64,000 nt of DNA from contig JAYKYS010000001.1 in assembly GCA_036924285.1 (NCBI GenBank), forward strand, positions 8,953,501-9,017,500, read 5' to 3'. Positions within the stretch are counted from its first letter, which is position 1, and each line of letters starts with the position of its first letter. The notes under the pieces were generated by a model. It made no database searches, was not told where the DNA came from, and was given only the letters and a program-made list of their open reading frames with translations. This document shows, piece by piece, positions 1-11,032 of this stretch. Made by a program: the position numbers and the translations under genes. The stretch is from Asterella californica (Eukaryota > Streptophyta > Marchantiopsida > Marchantiales > Aytoniaceae).

Positions 1-1650
1 CTTTGTTACAAGCTTCGATGATATGATCTTTTCCAGTATCCAGATCCCTTCAACTAGTACCTCTCAACTTACTGGGTTTGTGAGTGAACGACTTCGCCTC
101 GGCAGAATACTTTCTCTTTTCTGAAATATTGGATACACGCAAGTTACATGCATGCCAGCTGCGTCTAACCAGAAGAAAACTCATAGCGGAGCTTCTGCAC
201 AACGCACCTGACAAGGATTCCACGCATCATTCCATCTGATATCATCGATCTACCGTGTTGATGTCGCCCTCGGCTTGGCAATGGGAAAGGAAAGAAAATA
301 ACATAACAGATAAGTGGGAAAAACCCAGTGCGATACAAGGGAGAGAAAACAAGGTGTACGAGCCTAAGGAGTACGAGCCTCCATGAGCTGAGTGACTCAA
401 CTCTCCTCTGCCATGGGAAGTTCACTGGTTGAGGTCACGCCAAGTCGAGCTGCCGGGACGATTGGGTTTGTTGAAGATATTCTGTAATGTGTATGTTCAG
501 TCATAATCCAGCCAGGTCACATGTGTAAGTACCCGGACTGTGAAGTTAAGTGACTGCTGCACAGAGTGTTATCTGCGCGGTATGTGCTAAAGGTCCAAAT
601 GGTACATAATTGATGAAATGCCAATCGATTTTCGATCACCCTCAGTGACCTTTGACTCATTACTGTTAACACTTGAACCGGTGGGAGAGCAGAGATGAAG
701 ACATGATCTTCGATAGATTCTGAACATGAAATCACTAGATTCAAAACCCATTATGGAGTTACAGGGAGAGAGCCTTTGACTTCAAGGGGATTACTTGAGA
801 GAGATCAAAGATTGGAGTGTTCAAGGCGAAGATAGGAAGGCGATAAGGGGTATCAGAGGGCACCAAGAGATACTGGGGAAGTAAGGACCAAGTGCATACA
901 AGTACACGTCGCTACCCCAGTCGTCAGTGCATCTCGCTAGGCAAGCTATGCAAGCTATACAAGCCAGTCGTCACTGAAGCTCGCTATCCACAGCGAAGTT
1001 TTACAAGCAAGAACTGCAGAGATTTCGGACTTTCTCTACTGTAGTAAAGGATTTACACTCTTGAGGAAACCAAGAAGGGAATATGTCTCCTCCTGTGTGT
1101 CATTCCAGCCTTTATGCATGTTCTATGTTTATGTCGTGCTTCACTCTCAGGGGCTCGGGTCCTCGGGCGGTTATTAGCTTCTCATTTGGTTCATTTGTGG
1201 TCGTGTTTGACGTAAAGATTGCAAACTTCAAAGTCGGATTCCGCTGCTTGTAAGATCGGACTGACCGTATCTTGAGAGACTCACTATAGAATCTGAGTAA
1301 TGGCTACATCACTAATGTTAATCCCAAGTCACGAGGGGTGGAGTCCTCATGCCGGGGGGACTCATGCTGTGCAAGGGCCGCAGCACACGGCTGCAGAAAG
1401 CCCCAGAACGAAAAGAGGCCTAGAAACGAAACGAAACGAAACAAAAAAAAGTACATCTCAGGTCACGAGGCACTGCCTTGTGCTACTTATCTTGAAATAG
1501 AAGTTCTTAAGTCGTTGGTAGTATTAGCAAGTCAGTTAGTGACCACAAAGCCAGAGGTTACACTAAAATGGACGTGCCTTCCGGATATCATAATCATAAA
1601 CTGTAACGCCATGAACAAGCGAAGTTGAAGCTTAGTTGGAAACGCAGAGA
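1..1650. other. gene-free left end with dispersed repeat piece
   Basis: No convincing gene is visible; the short open frames here show no recognisable domain. Bases about 290-420 resemble 51,945-52,140: both carry a block reading roughly AACATAACAGATAAGTG and a later block CCTCCATGAGCTGAGT, so part of this stretch is an interspersed repeat. The segment nearest 1650 is presumably the upstream region of the CBBY gene. Confidence 0.5.
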
Positions 1651-1891
1651 AGGGATGAATCAAGTACCTGAATCGCATGGAGCAGAAGCCACTACCTGTA
1701 AACCGGGTTCACCTTTGGCTTTCGTTGTCCCAAACCAAGGTATGTAGTTTTGATGGGACTGACAGTGGGACCGGTGACCGGTTGGACCGGCTTTCCGCAG
1801 AGCAGAGCGTCCGCTCAGGCTCTTATCTACCCCGTTCGGCCAGGTTCCCACGTACAGCCTTGGCTTCGAGTCCACTCGACGAGACTGAGAA

Positions 1892-1912
1892 CAGAGAGAG
1901 AGAGAGAGAGAG
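1892..1912 (+). repeat. (GA)n microsatellite in the CBBY leader
   Basis: An uninterrupted AG dinucleotide run ends three bases before the proposed CBBY start codon. GA/CT runs close to plant start codons are common in 5' leaders and can bind GAGA-binding factors. A regulatory role here is only inferred. Confidence 0.85.
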
Positions 1913-1914
1913 CC

Positions 1915-4900
1915 ATGGCGATCCCTCAGCTCGTCATCTCCCCGTCGCTCTGTGTTTCGTCTGGCCTCGATTCCTTCGGCTCCAGCAGCGTCTCTGCATT
2001 CTGTGTCAGGCCGAGTAATTTCTCTTCGTCTTTCGCTGTAGAGAAGAATTCGACACGCGGGAGGAATTCCCTGAGCTGCGGAGAAAAGAGTGGATTTCTT
2101 CAAGGAGGTTTATTTTCCTTGCGGAATGTTGTGCATGGGAAGTTGAATTTCACAGCACGGAGTGGAAAGCCAGCCGGTGGGATTTGTCAAGCGTCTTTGG
2201 ATGCCTTAATTTTTGATTGTGATGGAGTTATTTTGGAATCGGAGGATCTTCACCGGCGAGCTTACAATCTCACCTTCGAGCATTTCGACGTCAAATGTGA
2301 CTCGAAGCTCGTGGACTGGGATACTGAATTCTATGATGTGCTGCAGAACACCATTGGCGGTGGGAAGCCCAAAATGCGCTGGTAATTTCTGTGAATTTGC
2401 TCTCACGTTTACATAATTTACATACAACCCAAGTATGAAATATTATCAGCAGAATTTGCCCAGTTGGAGATATTACGTTCCCAGTCGAATTCCACATTTC
2501 TTTTCAGTCAGTGAATCTTTGAGACGGAAAAAGTCTTCATAAATTTCAAACAAGATCTCGTCATTCCAGTAACGACTTCTATAGAAGTCTGTTTAGTCGG
2601 CCACAATATCTGAATTAAGTCTACGCGCATTGCGTCAAAGCTGCCTCATCTCGTCTGAGGGACCCCTGATGGTAATTCAGTTAAACATAAAAAGAGAATG
2701 AAGTTTGGAGCTGAGAAGATATCCTAGTGGCAGAGCATCTTGACTAGTATAAGTTATGCTACCCTCGCACATGTCAGGTCGCACACATCGACTTGAAGAT
2801 ATGCTTGGTCTCGGAAGTTGGAGAAACTTCGCCAAACAGCGAGTTGAAGAATATTACTTTTGTCGTTTCAGGTACTTCGGGAAGTATGGCTGGCCTACTT
2901 CCTCTCTGTTCGACTCTGTGCCGGAAAGCGATGATGATAAATCCACGCTCATCGACACACTACAGGTGCTTTGTCGGTTTGAGTTAAACTTATGCCAGTG
3001 TGCTCTTGTGTTTTCCACCAAGGTAGCAAGTAGTCACAGATTCAGAGTGATAATGGGCTCAGAACTGAAGTGAAGTTCCTGTCACAATGGCAGTTGAAAC
3101 TACTCACTGAATCCTTTGATCGTCTGTAGAGTATATCTCTTTGGTTCGATAATCCTTATCTGTGGAGAGTCTCCATGTTAAACATCTGTTGTCTGAGTGA
3201 TGTCCACCGATGATGCAATGGCAGCTTTCGTCTGCCGTCTTGTTGCTAATGGGTGCATTTGTGCTCCGCAGGACTGGAAGACTGAAAAATATAAAGACCT
3301 AATTAGCTCAGGAGCGGTATGGAGAAGTATTCAGCTGTTTCCAGCTTTGCTATGTATGTTTTCGAGTTAGAAATCTGCCCCGGTGTAGACTAGAAGCCAG
3401 AAAATTCCATATGCTTGAACAGAGTGGCATATTTGTATGCAGGAACCAAGACCAGGAGTACTAGAACTCATGGATGAAGCTCGCTCCATGGTAGGAAACA
3501 TCCACTATGCTTCAAATCTTTCGATAGCTTTCTCTTGTGAAGGTTGTAGTGGTGCAGTTGCAGTGCAGAATTGGTTATTCGATTACAGGACCGACACAGG
3601 AGAGCGCGTTCGCAACCGAGGAGAGCTAGATGGAGCAATGTCGTCGTCGTGCTTAGTCGTTTCTCCATCTTGTGCTCTACTTATGCACACATTTGCCTCG
3701 TCCGGTAACTAATACTGCTGACATGTTCAGAAGAATAGCACCGTGGCTTCCATTCTGATGCTTAGAGTACGTTGTGGGCACTGCAGGGAATAAAGTTGGC
3801 AGTTTGCTCCGCAGCAACGAAGAGTTCGGTTGTCTTCTGTCTAACCAATCTCTTGGGGAAGGTATAGACCACTCTCGCACGTGGACTACCATGCTCCAAA
3901 TTCACTTTCTACGTTCATAGCTTTTCTTCAAGGAAGAAGAGTTCTACTTGTAATCTAGTAGACCGTGCAAAGTTAACAGTGAATGAATCTTGCAATACCA
4001 CAGTTTTGTCCATGTGAAAGCAGTGGGCTTTAGATACCTTGCAGTTTACTTCTGTCATTTGATCAGTATAGTTGGTCAAAAACGATCACCATCGGTGCAG
4101 ACAAGCAAGTTCGTTATTATTTTCTCTGGAACTTAAAGACTTTGACTAATCTTATTATGGCATTTGTTGTTAATGAATGGATGTCAGGAGCGATTTGAAC
4201 AGCTCGACTGCTTCCTTGCAGGTTCCTAGCAGGTCCCTTGCCCTTCCTGTATCGCTTGAATCACCCGTCTTCTCTTCATGACACCTACTTTTTACAACTG
4301 ACAGATCTCTTAGTTGCTAATGATGGCCTGAGTATGTAACTAATGCATGCTTATCGCATCCACTGAACAGGTGACGATGTGAAAAATAAGAAGCCGGATC
4401 CATTCATCTACCAAGTTGCTGCAGAGGTACGATCAGCTTAGCCAAGTCAGACCTGTGCAGAGTATACGGCGATGAAGGTAGAACGGAAACTAGCAGTGGG
4501 TCCAAAAACAGCAAGTTCAAGCTATTTAGTTGCATCATCGCTGCAAATGGTTTGGATTGCCTGGAAATACTCTTACCCTAAGATTGTGCTTGCAGAAATT
4601 AGCAGCTTCCCCGGAGCGATGTCTTGTGGTTGAAGATAGCATCATTGGACTAAAGGTGGACCCAAACTGAACATCCTCCATTTAGTGCTCCATGTTTATC
4701 AAGCTACAAGCTTAATGATAGTTAGCTGTAGCTGACACGTTTTCGTTGATAGTTAGACGACGAACAGGAGATTGTACCTTGTGTAACGGTTTAGTGTGAC
4801 ACTGGATTTCGACTTTGAGTAGAATGTACAAACAATAGATTTGTTAGATTTTCAGTTCTTAATACTAATAAATCGTTTGACCGCCTTCATGGCACCAGGC

Positions 4901-5485
4901 TGCATTAGGAGCTGGCATGAGATGTGTCATATCGTATACATCTTCCACCTCTAAGCAGGTAAGAAGACATATCGGATTAGAGTTCCCAACATAAAGTTAG
5001 ACATGCACGATCTAAACTGGCGAGATTTCATACAGATAAGGAACTTGAGCTTATGTTGCGTGAAGATGTCTCCTTACGATGTTAGAGGACAGAAGTTATC
5101 GGCTTTCTTGCATACATCTGGTTAACGTCACAGGTGCTCGTGAAGGACCAGTAGATGTTCATGTTACTGTTTCTAACATTACCTTCACACCATTTTCAGG
5201 AGTTCTCTGGTGCTGCGGCTTGTTACCCAAATCTTGGAGGAGTCAGGTAATGTTTCTTCTCAGGATTTGTGGGTGTGTTCGTTTGGTAAAGAGGTTTTTG
5301 GTGAGAGAGTTCAAATATCGCAGCAAACGGCTCTCTAAGTAGCGCGGAGTTGTTGATCTGAGCATTCCGAATTCAATCGTCGATGATTCATTGAGTTCTC
5401 TGCTAAAGTTGGTCAATATTTAATGTGGGCATGCAGCCTTAAAGAGCTCATCAAGCTCGTGGATACAACTTCAGCTGTATTGTAA
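1915..5485 (+). CDS. CBBY: CBBY-like HAD phosphatase (xylulose-1,5-bisphosphate phosphatase), chloroplastic
   Basis: The family dephosphorylates xylulose-1,5-bisphosphate, a misfire product that inhibits Rubisco, in the chloroplast stroma. I read 11 exons: 1915-2381, 2872-2965, 3272-3316, 3443-3490, 3787-3861, 4188-4221, 4371-4426, 4596-4655, 4899-4958, 5200-5246 and 5437-5485. All introns are GT-AG and the exons sum to 1,035 nt (344 aa plus stop) in a continuous frame. HAD motif I is DCDGVILESE (nucleophile D101, acid/base D103). Motif II is CSAATKS (about 225-231), motif III is the KKPDP lysine (about 262), and motif IV is VVEDS (E286, D287). The serine-rich first ~90 residues look like a plastid transit peptide. 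ATG 1915 was chosen because the transit-like segment starts there; an in-frame ATG at 1750 would add low-complexity sequence. Length fits the plant family. The gene converges on the dioxygenase downstream. Confidence 0.93.
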
Positions 5486-6186
5486 TCTTCATCAGCCGCT
5501 CCTGCTACCCATTGCTGAGGAGTTACCTGGGTGTAAACTACTTCAAATCTTGTATTCTAAAACGGTTCGTTGAATCGCATAGAAGAGCAGGAGGCTGTGC
5601 TGTGCAGATGCAGGCTGTGGCCTTCTAAAGTAGTCTTCTATGGGAAAGCAGATCAGTCTCCTTGCACAAGATAAGGAAAGATCATGTATGAACAGGACTA
5701 ACAACAGCCTTAGCGTAAACTGCATCCCCAGTTTGATCCACCCCAGATCCATCCTCATGTCAAAGTCAGATACCTTCCGAGTACAGAAACGCGTCTCAAG
5801 ATCTCTGAACGAGAAATGTTGAGTAAGAAACTGGTGTCATGTTATAATACTGTCACGATCTTTTGTACTAAAGCTTATCATGGTATTATGAAATACACCT
5901 TGATATGCCGGTTCGGTTTCCTTTTTGACAACCCCCAGCTTCGAGTAATTCAAACGAGTCATTCTCCAAGACGAACAAGGCCTTGGAAAACGATCTTTGG
6001 CAATCTGCCAAATAATGTGGGGGTACTATACTACCTACAGCTGCTGCGTACAATCAGAGTTTGTTCTCTAATAGCACGGTTGAGGTTTATCCCCGGTCCA
6101 TACCAGTAGTAATATCTAGACACCAGAACAAGCCCACTACCAGTCCTGTTTGCTTCCGGTTGTGATAGCTGACCTCAGCTTGCAGT
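5486..6186. other. convergent 3' flanks of CBBY and the dioxygenase gene
   Basis: About 700 bp separate two converging stop codons. Short open frames occur on both strands but none shows a recognisable domain. The interval probably holds both 3' untranslated regions. I saw no unambiguous poly(A) signal that I would assign. Confidence 0.5.
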
Positions 6187-7339
6187 TTACTGGTAGGAAA
6201 TCCTGGCGAACTTTTCCAGAGCCGACTTCCCTGATATTTTGTTGGTTAAGAAGTATCCACAGTGAAGATAGTCCTTCCACGAGAATGATCTGTACAGGCG
6301 GGGCTTGTTGGCGTCGATCAGTTCGTCAGGAGCTGAAATCACAGAATCTAAAGGAGGGGCGTAGAAGAATACGAGGGACAAACGCGGCTGTGTCTTGTTC
6401 ACAGCAACCCTGTGCTCCACACTTCTGAAACGGCCATTCGTCCACGCCTGCATGAGAACATATTGACGAAAACGAATTATTTACAGGAGATTCTGCAGAA
6501 CATGCACGAACTCCCTTTAAACGAATCAATAAAGTCAGATCACTGTGCAGTCACGACAGAGAGAAGCTACGCCCGAAATCAGGCGAACACGATAGAAACG
6601 TAAGCTAAACTGATGAACAAACGTGCTAGAACTTATAAGTCGAGCCAACTCTCGATGACTCGTGACTGTCCATGGAAGGTGAAAGCGGGCAACTGAAATT
6701 TTAAGCATCACCTGAAGCACATCACCGATATTGATCACAAAAGCATCGTGCTGAGGAGCAATAATCAGCCACGTGTCGTCTTTCTTAATCTGAAGGCCTC
6801 CGACTGCATCTTCGTTCAAGACTGTTAAGCAGAACGGATCGGAATGAGGACCTGCTCCTAGAGCTTTAGACGAATCAGGGCAAGCCGGATAGTAGCCAGT
6901 TTTGCTCGAGTCGGTGATGTGTCTAATAAAGAAGTCTTCGTCCAGCCCAAGACTGAAGGGCAGAACCTTGAGAATGAGTTGGGCGACTCGCTCCACAGCA
7001 TTTCCGTATTCGAGAATGGCTTCACTACATATATCCAACATCTTCTGTCAGAAGGAAGCACGAAAGCATGAACATCTAAGTTGGACTTATCAGGAGGGTA
7101 GTAACAGCTGAGATATTTCTTCGAGCAATGACCACAAACAGGACTCTTGAATCCTCCCCGACTCACCGGATCGCCCTGCGGCCACACTGCCTTCTCGATC
7201 TTCCCTATCTGCGGCTGGGGATTGTGGAATGATGTCACCACCTCAGCCCAGGAAACGCTCGCGTTTCGGAGGTGTGGATGGCGGCCATCATAGCCCGTGT
7301 AAGGACCGAAGCTTGCCATCTCTTTCGCTTCGGAAGGTT
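6187..7339 (-). CDS. 2-oxoglutarate/Fe(II)-dependent dioxygenase, 5' end not found
   Basis: Plant DOXC-type dioxygenases oxidise hormones or specialised metabolites using 2-oxoglutarate, O2 and Fe(II), normally in the cytosol. Three minus-strand exons join in frame: 7339-7167 (acceptor after a T-rich tract), 7044-6712, and 6447-6187 with stop, giving about 254 residues. The second exon carries GYYPACP and the iron-binding HSD within GPHSDPF. The third carries the distal histidine in SVEHRV and the RLS of the 2-oxoglutarate-binding RxS motif, so the active site is complete. The first visible exon corresponds to the end of the DIOX_N domain (PSEAKEMASFGPYTGY). Roughly 90-100 N-terminal residues are missing, and I could not find their exon between 7340 and 8560, where a foldback lies. 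The gene is either 5'-truncated or has a distant first exon. The exact substrate cannot be told. Confidence 0.8.
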
Positions 7340-7897
7340 CTGCAAAAAAATCAGAAACTGTTTGTGGTCTTGGGCGATCCACTCCTGTCAAAGCAGGAGT
7401 GGATAAAACCAAGTGGCCATTGTAGATCTCCAGATGCGAGAATGCTTTACACTGCGATCAACATATGCATCTTAAGAAAACCTGTTTAAGTGTCCCAATT
7501 ATGATCTCATACTTTCTTACTAACGCGAGCATCATCCAGACGAGGGCATACTAAAAGTTCAAGATCCGGAAGGAAACGGAATAGGGCCGGATTCCAACCT
7601 TTTGGTCGATGATGGTTGGTATTACAACTTTGTTAATTCACCTATTTACGATTGGTAAATTGACAATACCAATTGACAATGACTACAGTCATAATCCGAG
7701 CATCCGCCTTGGGAAACCAAGTTATCAAAATGTTACCCGGAGCGGACCAGCGTCAGAATCTGATCATGATCGGTAACCCTTGCAGGTTAGGGTCATGGAG
7801 AGAGTTTTGAAGAGACGAGTCAACCATAACGTACATAACAGAAGGTATTGAATTCCTTGCTGCCGCGGGCCGAAACCTTGGAGCTGGTAGGATTTTG

Positions 7898-8066
7898 GTC
7901 ATTTGTGGCTCATGATCATTCCGCTCGAAAACTTCACCGGCTTCAGTGCAAAGATGGTATTGACGTTTGTTAGGGCATTTCCACCGGAGTGCCTCTAACG
8001 GTATTATAGCGTTAAAAGACACAAAGATGAAGTTTTCGAGCGGAATGATCATGAGCCACAAATGAC
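7898..8066. repeat. 39-bp perfect inverted repeat with 91-bp spacer
   Basis: Bases 7898-7936 and 8028-8066 are exact reverse complements over 39 bp; the first arm begins GTCATTTGTGGCTCATGATC. The arms contain no known transposon terminus and I did not find a flanking target duplication. It lies where the missing first exon of the dioxygenase would be expected. It may be a foldback element or part of a MITE. Confidence 0.9.
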
Positions 8067-8549
8067 AAAGCAAAGCACATTCTATGTTAGTGCCAAGAAG
8101 CTGGGACTGAACCAATACTCTAAATTAGAGTTTTCTACAGAATTCTATTATTCGGATAAACGTTGAAAGGTTTCAATCCGGCCGTTGTAAGGTGTACTTG
8201 ATTGTTGTTGATTCAAAATAGAGGTAATTTCTTCATCACGGTGTGGAAACTTTCTAGACATCGTAGAATCCTTCCACTCTTAACGTCAAGCGGTGGGGAA
8301 GGTATAACGTGTAGATTAATTCTACCATTAACTCTCCAGTTAGCGTAATGTGCGGTGGAGATGCCTTAAATTATGGTTGGACAGTCTTACTGAACGGGTC
8401 TCTATGATTTCAAAATTAACGTCTGAGGCTGATTTCGGTTGATCTGAATTGATTGATTCAAAATACTTTTGACGGCTTCTATGTATGTGTACCGTTTGCT
8501 TTTCAAGTTGGGAATTGACATTGCAAGCAAGTTATGTTTGGACGATATA

Positions 8550-10050
8550 CGGTGCATGCTCATGAATGCCCAACGCAGAGATAAAAGCCTTACAAGTTAC
8601 TCTCTACTCACTCACTCATATTATCGAGCAATTCAGTTCACTTGAGTACTTGGTCTACTGTCGATGGCGAAGGTGGTCTTCTTTAGAAGGTGTTCGCATC
8701 TATCCAGCATTACAGACTTCGAGATCTAGAGAACAGTGGCAAGCGTTTTGGAGTGGACGGGAGTACGTAAGAAAGAGTGCATTCAGTGCTACGGTCGTGA
8801 TATACGTTGCGGCGTATTTGAAGATTGCGAAGTACAGATTTTTTCGATATCAAAAAGCAGAGAACAGCATGAACGAGATTCAAAGTTTGAGGATTGTTCA
8901 TCATCAGACCAGGATCACTCCTGGACTATCGTGAACTCCACCAGGACTTCACTCTACTGTAAATCGTAAACTTACTCATTTTCTTCATCGCACTTCTCCA
9001 TCTGTAAGTTCTCTGTGTCCCAACTGCCACTTTCCATGAGCAGCTTTATCTTCTCTAAAATCATCAGTGAAATGTATTTTGTCGCAGATGGTACCTTTTG
9101 CTTGAACCGCAGGACAAACCTACCTTTAGCGGATATTCTTTCGAAATCGTCTCTCCCTATCTATAACTTGATTCTTCCTTGGTTCGGACAAAGGTAGGTT
9201 TGTCTTGCGGTTCAGCAGCTGCAAGGATCTTACAGCAAAAGGTGTCATCTGCAACAAAATACATTTCTCTGATGATTTCAGAGAAGGTAAGGCTGCCAGA
9301 GGAAAGTTGGAGTTGGGACAGAGAAATTACAAAGTAAGAAGTACAGTGAAGAAACAGAGATGTTTATGATTTCAGTAGAGTAAAGTCGTGGTGGAGTTCG
9401 CGATGGTCTAGAGTGTTCTTGAGTCTGATGATTCCACATACTGTGACCTTGATCCAATGGATACATTGATTCTATTCTTATACTTTTGAATCATGTCATT
9501 GAGTATATAAGTTTTATAGACAATATATTTTGCTGGTTAGGTAGGTAGTATAGAACTTGCAGAAACATGGAACTACTTTCTACGTTCTATTGTCAAGTTA
9601 AATTCCATGTTTTTCTTTTCCTACATACATCTTCAAAGGACGTTTGATAGAATGCCTTTGCAGTTTTTGTTAAACTGCTTCCTACTCAATCTACATATCA
9701 CTGTAAAGGCGGTTCCAAGATTTACGGAAGTCTTAAGCTATGCCGCAATCAGTGAAACTCTGGGTTGTATTTCAGTTCTGTCTAACATTCCAGGTTTCAT
9801 TGCATCCCGCTCGTCCGTATGCTATCGTACGCGTCAGGTTGAAGCGTTCTCGGATGTGTTTGCTACGGCACATCAGTAACGATCAGTAACCATTTGAACT
9901 GAGAAGATCCCCTTCACCACTCATCTGAGTCTGACCATGGCTGCTGGTTCCTCGCAAGAGATGGAAGCGAGTTGAACGATACGGAGCTCGAGGTTACTAT
10001 CGTAACAAGTGTGTGAAGAATGCAAATCTCAAATTGCATGCTGTCCCAGC
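8550..10050. mobile_element. repeat copy A (unoccupied paralogue of the Harbinger insertion site)
   Basis: Blocks here match 15,480-16,911 plus 22,962-23,030 in the same order. They include the GAGTACGTAAGAAAGAG block (8760 vs 15,516), the TTACAGCAAAAGGTG block (9231 vs 16,126), the downstream ~400 bp, and the ATGTGTTTGCTACG block (9853 vs 16,848). At 9928-9945 the copy runs uninterrupted through the point where the other copy carries the 6-kb Harbinger. Two open frames (8566-8934 and 8736-8969) lie in it without recognisable domains. It is probably the internal part of a non-autonomous element. Confidence 0.75.
8897..9435. repeat. long foldback (about 230-240-bp arms, ~60-nt loop)
   Basis: Left arm about 8897-9127 and right arm about 9190-9435 are imperfect reverse complements. 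Paired landmarks, in order, are TCATCAGAC, GTGAACTCCACCA / TGGTGGAGTTCGCGA, TTCTCTGTGTCCCAACT / AGTTGGGACAGAGAA, ATGTATTTTGTCGCAGATG / CATCTGCAACAAAATACAT, and GGACAAACCTACC / GGTAGGTTTGTC. If transcribed it would fold into a long hairpin of the sort that can feed small-RNA production. In copy B the right arm is present, the loop is in the opposite orientation, and I saw no left arm, so the hairpin arose by inverted duplication in copy A. Confidence 0.85.
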
Positions 10051-10997
10051 ATAATTAAGTATATATTTTCACTGACAGATGGTTTATCTATGGCTGTCAG
10101 CTAATTCACCACGACCAAAATGCTGATTACATGCCCTTCTAGCTAGCTAGCTAGCAACGTCAAGTTAAACCTGAGCTGTAGTTTAAAAATTCCACCGTTC
10201 CCATTAGAGTTCCAGCAGCTCCCAACAGCTACCTCCAGCCACTGCTCATTAGCCACTGCTCATTCTTCTTCCAAGCTGACCTCACTAAGCAGTCGTTGCT
10301 GCATGCATCGCTCCTTAAGCTTGGATTCCTTTGCGGCTACTTCTAACTTCTCACTGTCCAGAAATCATTCCTTCAGCAGATACAAGGCAAGTTAGAATCA
10401 TTCAAACCGTTTTGTGAGGATTCACTCTCAGAAATTCGGAGAAGGGAAAGCCTACTTGAATTACGCGGGTAGCGAACAAAATCAACAAAACCAACACTGC
10501 TCGATCATGGTTATTAGACTATCGAACACTTCATCGTAAAGAACGAAATTATACAATTCTGAATCTGTACGTAGTTGGGTGACACGACAATGTGATTATA
10601 TTTAATAGATCTTCTTTAGTTAATAACAGAATAGAAAAGTATCAGATGGTCTTTACCTTGTCAAGACTCCGGGCTGTCTCCCTTTCCTATTTGTATGAGA
10701 AGATTATGTGCATGGAAGCCACATGTACCATAACTCTACACTAGTTCCGTTGTTTGCCCGTTAACATGTTCGTAACTATTCTGACCCCTAGGACTCATCA
10801 GTACTCACTGGTATTGTTCAATATAACGTACTGGTACGCTATGATGGGGTCACTAAAGTGCAGAAACGCATGACAGTAAGTTTCATAATTTTCTGTTGCA
10901 GCTAAGTCTCATCTGATCTGTAGCCGATGGCGCAAAAGTTTAGATAGTCGTTCAAGCTGCAGCTTCTTATATTTTTACCGATCCAAGCGCAAAGAAC

Positions 10998-11032
10998 GTA
11001 AGTTAGAGAGCACTGCTTGCTCTCTAACTTAC
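10998..11032. repeat. perfect 15-bp hairpin with 5-nt loop
   Basis: GTAAGTTAGAGAGCA, loop CTGCT, then TGCTCTCTAACTTAC. The stem is fully paired. It is not followed by a T-run of terminator type, and it is shorter than a typical plant microRNA precursor stem. Function unknown. Confidence 0.95.

Noticed and set aside
1300..1628. Two overlapping small ORFs upstream of CBBY
   Set aside because: Low-complexity translations, no domain, located in the presumed promoter region.
7753..8115. Minus-strand 120-codon frame as N-terminal dioxygenase exon
   Set aside because: It spans the 39-bp inverted repeat and shows no DIOX_N signature, so I did not add it to the gene.
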